From contig CAICTM010000031.1 of NCBI GenBank assembly GCA_903772945.1, positions 1-64,000 on the forward strand: 64,000 bases of DNA, read 5' to 3'. Each line of letters begins with the position of its first letter. Position 1 is the first letter of the stretch. A program made the position numbers and the translations under genes. The notes under the pieces are model-generated. The model did no database searches and was not told the origin of the DNA. It was given only the letters and a program-made list of their open reading frames with translations. The DNA is from Seminavis robusta. Lineage: Eukaryota > Bacillariophyta > Bacillariophyceae > Naviculales > Naviculaceae. This document shows, in pieces, positions 30,584-40,933 of the stretch.

Positions 30584-33500
30584 TTAGTTGACGGAAGCTC
30601 TCAGTTTGGCGCTCACAAACGGCTTGATGCTTTTCCCTCGATCCTCGAGACGCTGCCTGGCAGTAATAGCAAGTTTAAATGCCAACTTGTCAATTTTGTC
30701 TTTGAGCAGGTCACTTTCTTCTGTTCGAATTCTCCATTTCTGAATCAGCTGAGTTGCGGCTGACGCTGTGCCACTGATGGAAAACATGAGCTCAAAAACG
30801 ACAAGAATGGGCTCAACAAAGTCAAAGAGAGTTTCTTCTGAAACTTGGTGGCTGCGAACGATGCGCATGGCTCGAATCTCTTTTCTTAACCAACCATCCT
30901 CAATTCGAGGGTCGGAGACCCTAAAGGCCAACTGCGATTCAACTTCCTCAAGTGAAAATCCCGCCGACGCATCGGGTCCGTCCATTTTTGGTGGGCTGAC
31001 GGCCTTGCTTTCCAGACGGAGAGGTGGGAATTGAATGCCCTTGAGGCGAGCCGGGACAACGTCGTATAGGTGCACATCACCTACACCACGAAGTGGGTTC
31101 ATTCCTAAGTCTCTAACAAGTGCACCATTCAGATCATCTTTCACAGCTTCGTACAAAGCTTCAGTGATAACGATTTGGCCACCATGGCCAGCATCTTCCA
31201 CTCGACTTGCGGTGTTCACAGCTGTTCCGTAATAGTCATATCCTTTCGCGATCGGATCAAAAGTAATGTCGCAAGGACCATGGTGGATACCAATTCGAAT
31301 CTTGATCTCTGGTCTCTCATCACCAGCCACCAAGTTCATCATACTCCTCTTTCTGTCTTTCTCGGCATCCCCGAAATGCTCGTGCATACGATTTTGTATA
31401 TCCAAACCCAACTTCAAAGCATTCGCAGGATCTGAAACGGCCACCATGAATGCGTCACCGATTGTTTTCACCTCGTACCCCTTGTTCTGGCGGATGCTTC
31501 TTCTTATTTCCCTGTGGTGGATCTCCAATGCACGGCTCATCCAATCAGGGTTCTGACTCCAAAGTTTTGTACTGCTTTCAATGTCGGTGAAGAGGATTGA
31601 AATTGGAACAGGCTTGGCCGTTGGCTTGGGTGCATATCCAGTTGCTCGAAGCATGAAAAAAGAAACGTAAACGAAGCCTCCGACAAAGCAAGATAAAGTA
31701 ACAATAGCTGCCACAATGATACCCGCCAACGCTCCCGTTGACAGGCCCTCATCGCCACCATCGCCCCACGTCCCTGTGAGCTCTGGACTAGTAGAATTGA
31801 CAGAAACAGAACATTCATCTTTGGCCTTGATACCACCAGTCATGGTTACAGTGGTACTGTCAAGGAGGCTTTCTCCTGTTGGGTCACCTTCAAGCTCGAT
31901 TGGTTCCAAAATAACTGCGACAAGAGTTGTTTCATCCTTCCATTTGAACGAAAAGCTTTTGGCAATAGGCGGCGAAAAGTTCACAGTGTTGTCGTCTTCA
32001 GCTGTAATGTTTGCCATATTGGTAGCTTCAGACCACGAAATCTCCACTTCGCTTCCACTTCCGTAGCCTTGTCCTTTTCCTGTCGCTATCAAGGATGTGA
32101 TGAATGGTGCATGTCGGAGTACCTCGATTTCCAACAACCCCAGATGATTACCTTCTTGGCCATACTCATCTGTGACTTTGTACTTGGAGGTAACGATGTT
32201 GTGACCTTCCTCTAAAGCTGTGTATGAAAATGTGCCATCTGGGTTCAGGACGGTTGTCCCTTGGGTAGGAGTTTCGACGAGATCAAAGCTCACGGCGGCA
32301 TCTTCTGCGTCAAAGTATGGGAGATCAAATGTGATACTCGAACCTTCTTCGACCTGCACGACAAATGGGCGAGCTTGAAAACCAACTTCACAAGGACCAA
32401 TCTTGGCTCTTCCATGTAACGTGTAATCATCATCTACATTTTCATTGTCATAGCTGTAGGATTTCAGCAAGTCAGGATATTGGGGACCATGGTCAATGGC
32501 ATTGTACATACTATGCTGGACCTCTCCTTTTGCTAAATCTCTACTCCAAAAACGATACTCGTCAATGGATCCATGCCAAAAATCAGAAGGAACCACCCCG
32601 TCGCGATTGTCAAAGTCTTGGCCCATAGTCCAAGGCAGGTTCGTTGGGTCGTTGTACTGCCAAATGTCATTCAGTGTCGTTTGAAAGACCTGCTCGGCAT
32701 TCACGTACAAAGTCGCGAGTGTTGTGTTATTGTCGAGGTCAGCTCTCGCAGTCAGAGCCAAGTGATGGGGTTCAAAGCTGAAGACACCGCCGTAAAATGC
32801 ATCTTGTCCGATGCGAACGTACATGGTTGGCTGCAAGATTCCGTCGTCATCCAATGTGAGAGTCACCTCCCACAGGAAGAGATTCTTGGCAACTGCCGAG
32901 TGTTTGGAAGAGAAGTCTGTCCAGCCCCTGGGGGGCAGTGAAAAGGGATGCAGCCATAGATCAATGGAGAAAGAGGGAGGCAGATCAAAGTTGTTGGCGA
33001 GACCGTAGGCATCCTGTCCATTCAGGCGCAACCACTTGTTATTGCCGGCAATAGGTGTGGGTTTCTGACGAATATGAATATCAAAGATGCCCTGCTGGCC
33101 GGTCTCCACAGCGGTGTACGGAATTTGTGTAGTGATCGGGACGTCAGATTCATAGACGGACGGTTCTGTGGCCGACCCATCCCAGTGAGCTAATGGAACA
33201 GGCTGACTTGTGACTCCTAATATTGCTGTGAAGTTTGCATGTTCCGCTGGGGCTTTGGAAGCCACCCAGGTGGGCCTTTGATTGGTGTACTGTCGACGAT
33301 TGGCCAAGCTTCCATCGCTGCCTTGAACGGAATCCAAAATGGCCAGTCCTCCTCCTTCATCCATCTTCCACCAATGCAAAAGTGCATGAGTCTCATTATC
33401 GGTAGCCAGTGTTGGGTCGGTCATACTGGAGAGAATTTCATCACGAGTTCGAGCCTTGCCCCAAAAGCGTACATCGTGTAAAACCACGCTCCCGAATCGT

Positions 33501-34198
33501 TCCCTGGTAGTGGAATAGGATCCGATCTTGATCCAATGACAAAGTTGAATCGTCGCAGATCCAACAGAAGACGAAAGCAGGACGCCGCCACCGTCAACGC
33601 CTTGATTATTATGTTCCTTGCTCTTCTGGACAATGGATGATCCGTTCACCCAGGGTTCTCCGTCCCAATAGGAAGTTACACTAATGGAAGTAACATCATC
33701 TTCATTATTGGTCGATTCTTCCACCACCACTGCCACATGATGATACCGTCCTCCAACGTCAATGTATTGATTCTTCTCGTAGTTTCGATCAAAGACTAGG
33801 TTCATGGCAAAGAGACTGGGTGCCAATGTATTGCCACCCTCGTCGTCATCGGTCGATATAAAGCTTGTTAGCAATTGCATCAGACTACTGTCTGTCTCGT
33901 CCGCCGTAATGGTCAAAATGGAGCCTGCAATGCTCTTGGGCAATTGGATCCAAGCTTCAAACGTCCAGGCGCTGTCGGGAAGTTCTTTAATCGGGAGCGT
34001 TGCCCACTGGTCGAGTCCATTGCATTCCAGTCCCCATCCAGCAGAACGAGAATGACCAACTCCGTTATCATCATTCGTTGTATTCGTCGTAGCTTGTCCT
34101 TGGACACCACCCCAGACGATCGTTAATAGCAGCAAGCCGGCGATTACCCTCGACCTAAAGTGTGCCTTGATAGCACAACGGGTGGGATGATACATCAT
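30584..34198 (-). CDS. Receptor-type adenylyl cyclase with lectin-like ectodomain
   Basis: 1204 aa, one exon, ATG at 34198. Signal peptide about 18-36 (VIAGLLLLTIVWGGVQGQA). The ectodomain has two LamG/concanavalin-like modules, about 52-310 (LECNGLDQWATLP, WTFEAWIQLP, LLHWWKMDEGGG) and about 388-600 (WLRLNGQDAYGL, FSIDLWLHPF). A cadherin/VCBS-like beta module (about 625-700) follows. One membrane span lies at about 821-846. A class III cyclase domain lies at about 865-1055. Metal-binding Asp872 (FTDIESST) and Asp915 (TIGDAF) are present. Lys911 (VKTIGD) and Asp988 (YDYYG) form the adenine-selecting pair, where guanylyl cyclases have Glu and Cys. Asn995 and Arg999 (VNTASR) complete the site. 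All catalytic residues are there, so cAMP synthesis is expected. The cytosolic tail (1055-1204) is unassigned. A single-span receptor cyclase of this plan would sense a surface ligand, possibly a glycan; that is inference. Confidence 0.92.
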   Translation of the reverse strand: MMYHPTRCAIKAHFRSRVIAGLLLLTIVWGGVQGQATTNTTNDDNGVGHSRSAGWGLECNGLDQWATLPIKELPDSAWTFEAWIQLPKSIAGSILTITADETDSSLMQLLTSFISTDDDEGGNTLAPSLFAMNLVFDRNYEKNQYIDVGGRYHHVAVVVEESTNNEDDVTSISVTSYWDGEPWVNGSSIVQKSKEHNNQGVDGGGVLLSSSVGSATIQLCHWIKIGSYSTTRERFGSVVLHDVRFWGKARTRDEILSSMTDPTLATDNETHALLHWWKMDEGGGLAILDSVQGSDGSLANRRQYTNQRPTWVASKAPAEHANFTAILGVTSQPVPLAHWDGSATEPSVYESDVPITTQIPYTAVETGQQGIFDIHIRQKPTPIAGNNKWLRLNGQDAYGLANNFDLPPSFSIDLWLHPFSLPPRGWTDFSSKHSAVAKNLFLWEVTLTLDDDGILQPTMYVRIGQDAFYGGVFSFEPHHLALTARADLDNNTTLATLYVNAEQVFQTTLNDIWQYNDPTNLPWTMGQDFDNRDGVVPSDFWHGSIDEYRFWSRDLAKGEVQHSMYNAIDHGPQYPDLLKSYSYDNENVDDDYTLHGRAKIGPCEVGFQARPFVVQVEEGSSITFDLPYFDAEDAAVSFDLVETPTQGTTVLNPDGTFSYTALEEGHNIVTSKYKVTDEYGQEGNHLGLLEIEVLRHAPFITSLIATGKGQGYGSGSEVEISWSEATNMANITAEDDNTVNFSPPIAKSFSFKWKDETTLVAVILEPIELEGDPTGESLLDSTTVTMTGGIKAKDECSVSVNSTSPELTGTWGDGGDEGLSTGALAGIIVAAIVTLSCFVGGFVYVSFFMLRATGYAPKPTAKPVPISILFTDIESSTKLWSQNPDWMSRALEIHHREIRRSIRQNKGYEVKTIGDAFMVAVSDPANALKLGLDIQNRMHEHFGDAEKDRKRSMMNLVAGDERPEIKIRIGIHHGPCDITFDPIAKGYDYYGTAVNTASRVEDAGHGGQIVITEALYEAVKDDLNGALVRDLGMNPLRGVGDVHLYDVVPARLKGIQFPPLRLESKAVSPPKMDGPDASAGFSLEEVESQLAFRVSDPRIEDGWLRKEIRAMRIVRSHQVSEETLFDFVEPILVVFELMFSISGTASAATQLIQKWRIRTEESDLLKDKIDKLAFKLAITARQRLEDRGKSIKPFVSAKLRASVN

Positions 34199-35262
34199 CG
34201 TCGTCGTTCCTAAATTTTTGGTGTTATGCTGCTTTGAAGGTGTTTGTTGGTTGCACCGCGTGGATCAAGCTTCAAAGAATGCCAAGTAAAGGTACAACTG
34301 TACTTATTAATACTAGTACATCAGAGTTCCCGTTCATGTTGTTCACGGGTTATGCCTACCGGTATTGGACATTGGACCATTAAACCCTACATGTAGCTAG
34401 TCCAGTAACGGCTGAATACTGAAACGGCTGAACCAACCAATGACCGTGAAGGGTTTAGGGTCCAATGACTGTGATCTGTGGTTTGGTTCACACGTTCACA
34501 CCCTCTCTGGCACTGCCAGATCTCTCCATTGTGATTGGTGGGTGGCTACGTGGCTACGTTTTTTAAAAATTTAATGCTGGGCTCAGCCTTGCTATTCTTC
34601 GGGCCTGCCACCTCTTGTATGGGTGGCTCCAGTGTCCCTGCTGTCACAATGAGCTACCACCATTCTCTCTGGGATGCCAATGGTGCACTTGCTCTCTTCC
34701 GCTAATCCTGCCCCCTTTTACTCCCTCTCGACTTCCCCTGCACTTCCTCCTTTTGCTCCATGCTCTCCACTCCCCCCTACTAGCTCCCTTTGCCCTGCTC
34801 CTGTCCTCCCCGCTCTCCTCGTACTACCTGGCCACTTCCGATACCACCGCACTGCCTAGCTTAGCCCCCCTCGCTCCTTTAAAACGTATCTACTTAGTAT
34901 TTGTTTTGTCCTTGTGAAGTGGGAAAATACAGCTGAAAATGCATGGTTGCATGCATCCTCGTTGCACGCCAGCAAGAGTACATGTGGCTGTTTCCAGGTT
35001 CTGGTGAAAAGGCCAGGAATTCGAGGTACGTCGGGCTTGGCCTTGTTAGCTGAATTGATTAGACTACCAAACCCGTTGAAGTGACTGTGTTTTGTCCTTG
35101 CTCTCCTCTAGCTACAGTACAGATAGGTGTTGAGAATACCGTACGGCACGACCATTACTGGGACATTCCGGCTGTTTGTGCGCTTCTCTTCTAGTCTGCA
35201 TGGCATGGAACATTCCAGTAATATGTTGTCTCCCTACTTACTAACTGCTGTCCAATTGTCCT
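34199..35262. other. Intergenic spacer
   Basis: No gene. The plus strand is C/T-rich at 34,690-34,870. It is the upstream side of the cyclase gene and the downstream side of the nucleotidase gene. Confidence 0.5.
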
Positions 35263-37305
35263 TCACTTTAGCAAGTCCTTGTTGGCAACGTTTCCAAGCG
35301 CCCTGAGAATCTCCTCTCGTTGCACGGACCCGTTCCCTTGTAGATCCAATGATTGCAGTAGTTTTGTCACCATTTCATCAACTGTCTCATCGTCATCATC
35401 GTTCTCCTTGCCATCGCGGGATGACTCCATGACACGGGACACGACTGTTTTCATCATTTGCAACTCGTCTGACGTGACAATGTGATTCAACATATCCCTT
35501 GCGACAAACCGCACAATGATCTGTTCCAGTGCGGAAATGGTCCCATCATTGTCCCGATCCGCCACGCCAAAGACATTGTCCACCATGAGATTGGCAATCT
35601 CGACATTTCCCCCGTAAATCTTCTTCATGTGCTCTCTTAGATCATTCTTGCAAATGACGCCATCGTCACCGGCCACTTCCTCAAAGGACCCCAGTCGTAA
35701 CCAGAACAATGCCGAGAGCAATTCTACCGAGACTAGTTTGGCCGGAACGGTGGTATGTTTACTGGGCAATTCAGTGGTTTGGTCGCGGGTAGCTGCCCAA
35801 TCGAGCAGTGGTTGGTGATTGTCAATGCCATCTAGAAAGCTATAAGGAAATGCCGTCAAGTATTCTCGCTCCGGATCAAATGCTTCTCCCAAGATGGATT
35901 GTATGGTTCCATCCTCGTTGCAGATTGTCGTTTGCGACGCATGCAGATACCCGCCCTTGGCAATGCCTTGCGGAGCACAGCGGCGCGAGTGTTGAATGGT
36001 GTCTTGAAGGACTTTGCCGGGAATCTTGCAGACGCAGAGTGGTGTGGCAAAGGGCATTTCCGCCTTTAGGTCGGCCCACGTAAAATGCGCATGGTGATCG
36101 TAGTCTTTCCCAGCCCGGACGCATCCCGCATTGAGCAGGGCTACTTGACAGCGCAATCCCATGCGCACCATGCTACACAGTGCCGTGGTACCAGTGGACG
36201 GTCCCAGTCGATTGTTGCGTGTCGAGAATGCAGGAAGCGGGGTAGTAGTTTTGTCGCTATCGGATGTGGTAGTAGAAGGATGTTTCAACCAATCGGCGAC
36301 GGCAAACAGCTTGGCAGTTTCCAATTCATCGAGAATGCCCTTGTGAGCTGTGACTCGTTCTTGGACGACTGGATCGGGAGCAAAGTCGGCCGTGTCCAGC
36401 ATTTCTACCGTAATGATTGGAATGTCGTTGTTGTTCCATCGGATATCAATGACGGCGGCCTTTTGTGCATCCATGCCCGTCTTGACAATGCGACATGATC
36501 CTTGCTGTGCTGTTTCCAGATAGGGTTCGTGATCGTGTCCTCCCAACAAGAGTGGTATTTTTGTGCCATCCATTTCATTGGCCATGAGCCGGTCTGCTGC
36601 AATTCCTTGATGAGTGAGTGGCACAATCAGGTCGACTTGCTGGTCCTTTAAGGATGTTATCAGTTCTCGTGCCCGTGGTAGTAAGGGTTGAATGGTGGCC
36701 CCACCAAAGGCATCTGGTCGATAGAGGGATGGATCTTCCGTAATCAATCCCAGCAGCACGACCTTTTTCTTCTTTTGATTGCTGCCATTCTTCCCAACGG
36801 TCAGTATTTCCAATTCTTTGGGTAGCTGATGATGATTGTCATTATTGTCTTTCAACCCAATCTTGTCATTCAAATCGGGCATATTACTATTGATCCAGAC
36901 AAACTGACTCTGCCGGATCCGTTGGGCCAAGTCTGGAGCTCCCACATCGGCTTCGTGATTTCCCAGACAGACATAGTCCATGCCAATGACGTTGAAAATA
37001 TCAATCATACTGGCACCCTTGTCCAGACTGCTCAACAGACTGGGGGCCAAAAAGTCACCCGCACAAATGACAACGCATTGATCTGGACCATGACGATATT
37101 CGTCAATCAGAGTCTTGAAGGACGGAAACTGGTCCAGCAAGTACACGTCGTTGATTTGGATGATTCGCAGCCAAGGAGATGACGATGACATCTCTTTGTT
37201 GTGTGAGTTGGTAGTCATGAAAGCTGCTGCTCGGACTGGAGTCAACCACAAAAGCACACGAACAACCAACACAACGAAGACGAAGGCTAGCCTGGAACTG
37301 CTCAT
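35263..37305 (-). CDS. Secreted 5'-nucleotidase-like metallophosphatase with EF-hands
   Basis: 680 aa from ATG 37305, chosen because it opens with a signal peptide (SSRLAFVFVVLVVRVLLWL). An upstream ATG at 37383 would add 26 residues. The metallophosphatase domain (about 48-330) shows INDVY (Asp53), GDFLAPS, GNHE (116-118), THQG (His232) and GGHDHE (His257, His259). The usual DxH of 5'-nucleotidases is DxY here (Tyr55), a known variant in some algal and protist relatives. The 5'-nucleotidase C-terminal domain follows (about 370-540). The C-terminus carries two EF-hands: DRDNDGTISALE (about 580) and DLQGNGSVQREE (about 655), both with full Ca-ligand spacing. The likely role is hydrolysis of extracellular nucleotides or phosphomonoesters for phosphate or nucleoside supply, tuned by calcium. 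The substrate is not shown by the sequence. Confidence 0.88.
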   Translation of the reverse strand: MSSSRLAFVFVVLVVRVLLWLTPVRAAAFMTTNSHNKEMSSSSPWLRIIQINDVYLLDQFPSFKTLIDEYRHGPDQCVVICAGDFLAPSLLSSLDKGASMIDIFNVIGMDYVCLGNHEADVGAPDLAQRIRQSQFVWINSNMPDLNDKIGLKDNNDNHHQLPKELEILTVGKNGSNQKKKKVVLLGLITEDPSLYRPDAFGGATIQPLLPRARELITSLKDQQVDLIVPLTHQGIAADRLMANEMDGTKIPLLLGGHDHEPYLETAQQGSCRIVKTGMDAQKAAVIDIRWNNNDIPIITVEMLDTADFAPDPVVQERVTAHKGILDELETAKLFAVADWLKHPSTTTSDSDKTTTPLPAFSTRNNRLGPSTGTTALCSMVRMGLRCQVALLNAGCVRAGKDYDHHAHFTWADLKAEMPFATPLCVCKIPGKVLQDTIQHSRRCAPQGIAKGGYLHASQTTICNEDGTIQSILGEAFDPEREYLTAFPYSFLDGIDNHQPLLDWAATRDQTTELPSKHTTVPAKLVSVELLSALFWLRLGSFEEVAGDDGVICKNDLREHMKKIYGGNVEIANLMVDNVFGVADRDNDGTISALEQIIVRFVARDMLNHIVTSDELQMMKTVVSRVMESSRDGKENDDDDETVDEMVTKLLQSLDLQGNGSVQREEILRALGNVANKDLLK

Positions 37306-37749
37306 GGATGTGAGGTGATGAGGGTGGACAAGACACACGGAAGTCTGGCTTCTACAAAGTGGAGTTTGAGCGTTGGCTGTCATCGACTTCCACAAAATCC
37401 ACCAAAGAGCTAACTAATTTCCCTTATGATATAAGTGTTGGAAGATCCGGAAGATTCATTTCGTGATTGATTTAATCATGTATAACACGTCACAAAGATA
37501 CGGTACAGGACTGGGTTCCGCATGACTGAAGGATCCTGCATCCTGCATCCACAAGGTTGGATCTTGCTTGTGATAAGAAATAATGAGAAGGCACCCGTTC
37601 GCGGCAACTTGGCAACGGTCAAGAGATCTTTTCGATACTCCTCGCTTACCAAGCTCGTCATAAAATCCACCAAGAGGATAGAATTCAATCAAATCAATCA
37701 GCAACAACAACAAAAACAACAAAACAACCGAGTAAACGTAATAGTCAAC
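37306..37749. other. Divergent intergenic region
   Basis: Contains the promoters of the nucleotidase (minus) and the PH-repeat gene (plus). A CAACAACAACAAAAACAACAAAACAAC stretch just before the plus start looks like its 5' UTR. Confidence 0.4.
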
Positions 37750-40598
37750 ATGCCCTCCAAGCTCTACGACTTTGTCTTTGACAATGCCCATCAGAAGGAT
37801 GCCGGGGAGGCAGAGAAGTCTCTCCGCCAAAAGTATCCTCTCTTGCTAGGCGAAAACGAAAAAATCTTGCTGGCATTCAAGGATCGAGGTGGGATGGGCC
37901 GAGACTCCAATTTCTTTACCACTCACCGTATCCTCCAAAAAGATGGCAAGGGCATTGGCAGCAAACGCAAAAACTACAGGAGCATTCCTTGGTGGTCCAT
38001 TGAAGCATTCACCACAGAAACCGCAGGAAAATTTGATGGCGATGTCTCGGTGCGCATCTACAGCAAAGGCATTGAATTTGCCGAAATTGACTTGGCGGCA
38101 GATAAGGTCGATATCTATGAAATCCAGCAGTTCTTGAATCAGAAACTCTTGTCTGTCAGACGAGAAGGAACCCAAGATGTAGTTGACACGACACCTCCCA
38201 ATATGGACCAGAAACAGTCCACCGCCGGAAGTATCATGGATTGGTTTGGCGATAATGCCATGCAGGTGGATGCGAAGACTGTGGAGCATACGTTCAAGAC
38301 AGAAATGCCTGTTTTGTTAGGTCACGAGACAGTCCAAACTGCCTTCAAATCAGGACGGTAAGTTACCATATACGCACACACAACCAAGCATCACCACAGT
38401 CTCTTTGAAATGCTCACCCGTTTGTCACGTGTTCTATTTATTTATTTTCAGAGACTTTACGGTCTTGACCGATATGCGTGTCTTGAGAGTGGATGTTCAG
38501 GGTATCTACGGCAAAAAGATTGGATTTTTCTCTGTGCGATGGGAATCCATCAAGGCATACTCGGTGCAAAGTGCGGGAGCATTTTTGGACCGGGATATGG
38601 AGTTATGCCTCTACACCAATTTGAAAGGTGTAGGACGCATTGAGCAAGATCTTCGTCATGGCAAAGCAGACCTCTTTGTCTTGCAAAAGATTCTCTGCAA
38701 TCACATTCTAGGAGAAGACACGGCTCCCATGGAAGGACTCAACACCCACGAAGGAGAAGTCGATGAGAAGGGTTTCTGGTGGTTCCGTGACAACCAGAGG
38801 CCTCTGGATACAGTTGAAATGAACAAGGTCTATCATTCATCTCCGTCTATTTTGCGAGGCAATGAAACCATTGAAATGGCATTCAAGGGGCATCGTGACA
38901 TCACATTATTGTAAGTAGTTTTGGGACCATGTGGCCATCTCTGTGTTGAGAAGGCTTGATTCTCACTTTATTACTGATGTGTTATCTTGTTTCCCTCGCC
39001 AGCACCAATCTTCGTGTAATTATGATCGATCCAAAAGGCTTGGTGGGCAAGAAGATTGAATATACCTCTTTTCCTTGGACTTCCATCACTGCTCATGGAG
39101 TTCGTACCGCGGGCAAATGGCTTGATTATGATAGTGAAGTTATGTTCTGGACAGAGATGGACTTCTATCCTGGAAAGGCTGGGGGTGGAGAAGATGACCC
39201 CCCGGAGCCACCACGTCCAGAACAGTCCTTTTTGTAAGCACAACAGAGTAGGAGCATCCTCTCGATCTCTACAGCTCACTCACGCGCCTGTTCCGATCCT
39301 CTACATTTTCTCGTGCAGCGAAATCGACTTCAACAAAAACAAGGTTGATATGAACGCTCTCAACTACTATCTGTCTCATCGACTTGTCACATCCAGGATG
39401 CAAATGGAGCAAGGAGCTCCCATTCCCATGGATGGCATGACACAGCATTTTGACAAGCCAGGATTCGGCTTTGAAGGTTTGCTGCAAGTTGTGGGAGGGG
39501 ACCAGAGAGAGATTGATCCCAAAGCCATTGACCATGAGCTCCATACATCCACAAGGGTGCTGCTAGATGATGAACACGTCCTGATGGCTTTCAAGGCTGG
39601 TCGGGACACCTCAGTTTTGTAAGTACTGGCATCGCTTCATCTGCCACTGCGCTATGCATTTTGGCTTCGTCGTCTCCTCATAACCTTGTCCTTTCCAAAT
39701 TGTTTCCTTCTCATTCATAACAGCACCAATCATCGTGTTCTCCTCATTGATGTGCAAGGACTCACTGGCAAGAAGGTTGAGTATAGAAGCATCCCGTTCA
39801 AGGTACGTGCAGTGGCCGTGGTCATTGGCTAGATTGGTCAACAAGAGCGTCTTACCTCTCTTTCTATTGTTTTCTTGTGGGAATTAGAGCATTCGTGCTT
39901 GGTCGTGTGAGACGGCTGGCGTATGGGACAGTGATACAGAGCTAAACCTGTACACACGCAACCGCTGGGACTTGGCAAAGATTGACATGGACTTCAGGAC
40001 AGGCAAAGCCGACATAGCCCAAATCAACAGGTTCTTGTCTGCTCTCATAATTGGGTTGCCCACTGATTCCAAGGTTGACTTTGGAGCCCATAATGTCTCA
40101 AGTGGTGAGCGAGAAGCCAACCCCATCCAGGGGTCGAGCATGGGTCTTCTTAATAACAGCTGGGAGATTGATGCTGCAGAGATTGACAAAAAGCTCCGCA
40201 GTGATCCCTTGCTCCTTCTTGATGAAGAAAAGGTGCTCCGAGCATTCCAGAGTGGTCGAGATGTTGATGCCTACACAAACAGGAGGCTGATTCAGATTGA
40301 CACTAAGGGATTGTCTGGCAAGAGGGTCAAATACAAGTCAATTCCTTTCCACCAAGTTTATGGCTATGAGTTCGAAACTGCTGGAAATCTTGATCGTGAT
40401 GCTGAGATCTATCTGTGGACTGAGCTATCCAAAGTGAAACAGGAGAGGTTCCCTCGGCGTGTAGAGTGTCTTAAAACCAAGCAAAGCTTGCTTGTTTCCA
40501 AGATTGACATCTATGAAATTGGGAAGTTCTTCAATGATCATGTTTTGTTTGCCAAGGAGAAGTACACAGAGGAACCAGAGGTGGTGTTGTACGGTTAG
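37750..40598 (+). CDS. Five tandem PH-like (bPH/DUF1696) domains
   Basis: Six exons predicted: 37750-38357, 38452-38910, 39003-39233, 39319-39618, 39724-39802 and 39888-40598, giving 795 aa. Introns are 94, 92, 85, 105 and 85 nt with GTAAGT/GTAAGC/GTACGT donors and CAG/TAG acceptors. Five copies of a bacterial-type PH domain lie at about 32-135, 190-292, 337-455, 515-615 and 667-780. Each reads LL-x-x-E-x-hydrophobic-x-x-AFK-x-GRD, (F/Y)TN-R-hydrophobic, ID-x-x-GL-x-GK-K-hydrophobic-x-Y-x-S-hydrophobic-P, hydrophobic-x-ETAG and DRD-x-E. Repeats 2 and 3 give GKKIGFFS and GKKIEYTS; repeats 4 and 5 give GKKVEYRS and GKRVKYKS. Bacterial bPH domains are stable beta sandwiches that form oligomers; no lipid-binding basic pocket is evident. 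There is no signal or membrane span, so it is probably cytosolic. Function unknown. Confidence 0.88.
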
Positions 40599-40933
40599 TT
40601 GGTCAATGGCACTCAAGGAAGCCAGAAGCAAGAGTGGCAGTGAATCCTTTCTGAAATATTTTTAAAATAGGATGGATTAGATGCGCCACGTTGTCTAACT
40701 GCGTCTTTTATGCATGGATTTGGTGACTTGCTAGCCTTCGAAGGTTTACACAAGCTTTTTGTTGGCGTCCCCTGTTGGTACTATTGATAGTGCTTCCACA
40801 ATCCACCTTTGTGACATTTTGGCCGTCCATGAGGAGGCCCTCTCCCGTCGTGACTCGCCCGAGAGGCGTTTGCTCTGTGCCGTCATGTCTCTGTTGGCTG
40901 CCCTTCCACTTCGTCCACCCCGTCCCTTCTTTT
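40599..40933. other. Convergent intergenic region
   Basis: 335 bases between stops of genes on opposite strands. No feature seen beyond possible 3' UTRs. Confidence 0.45.

Noticed and set aside
34615-34917. 100-codon plus-strand open frame
   Set aside because: Low-complexity C/T-rich sequence producing Pro/Leu/Ser text. Not a convincing protein.
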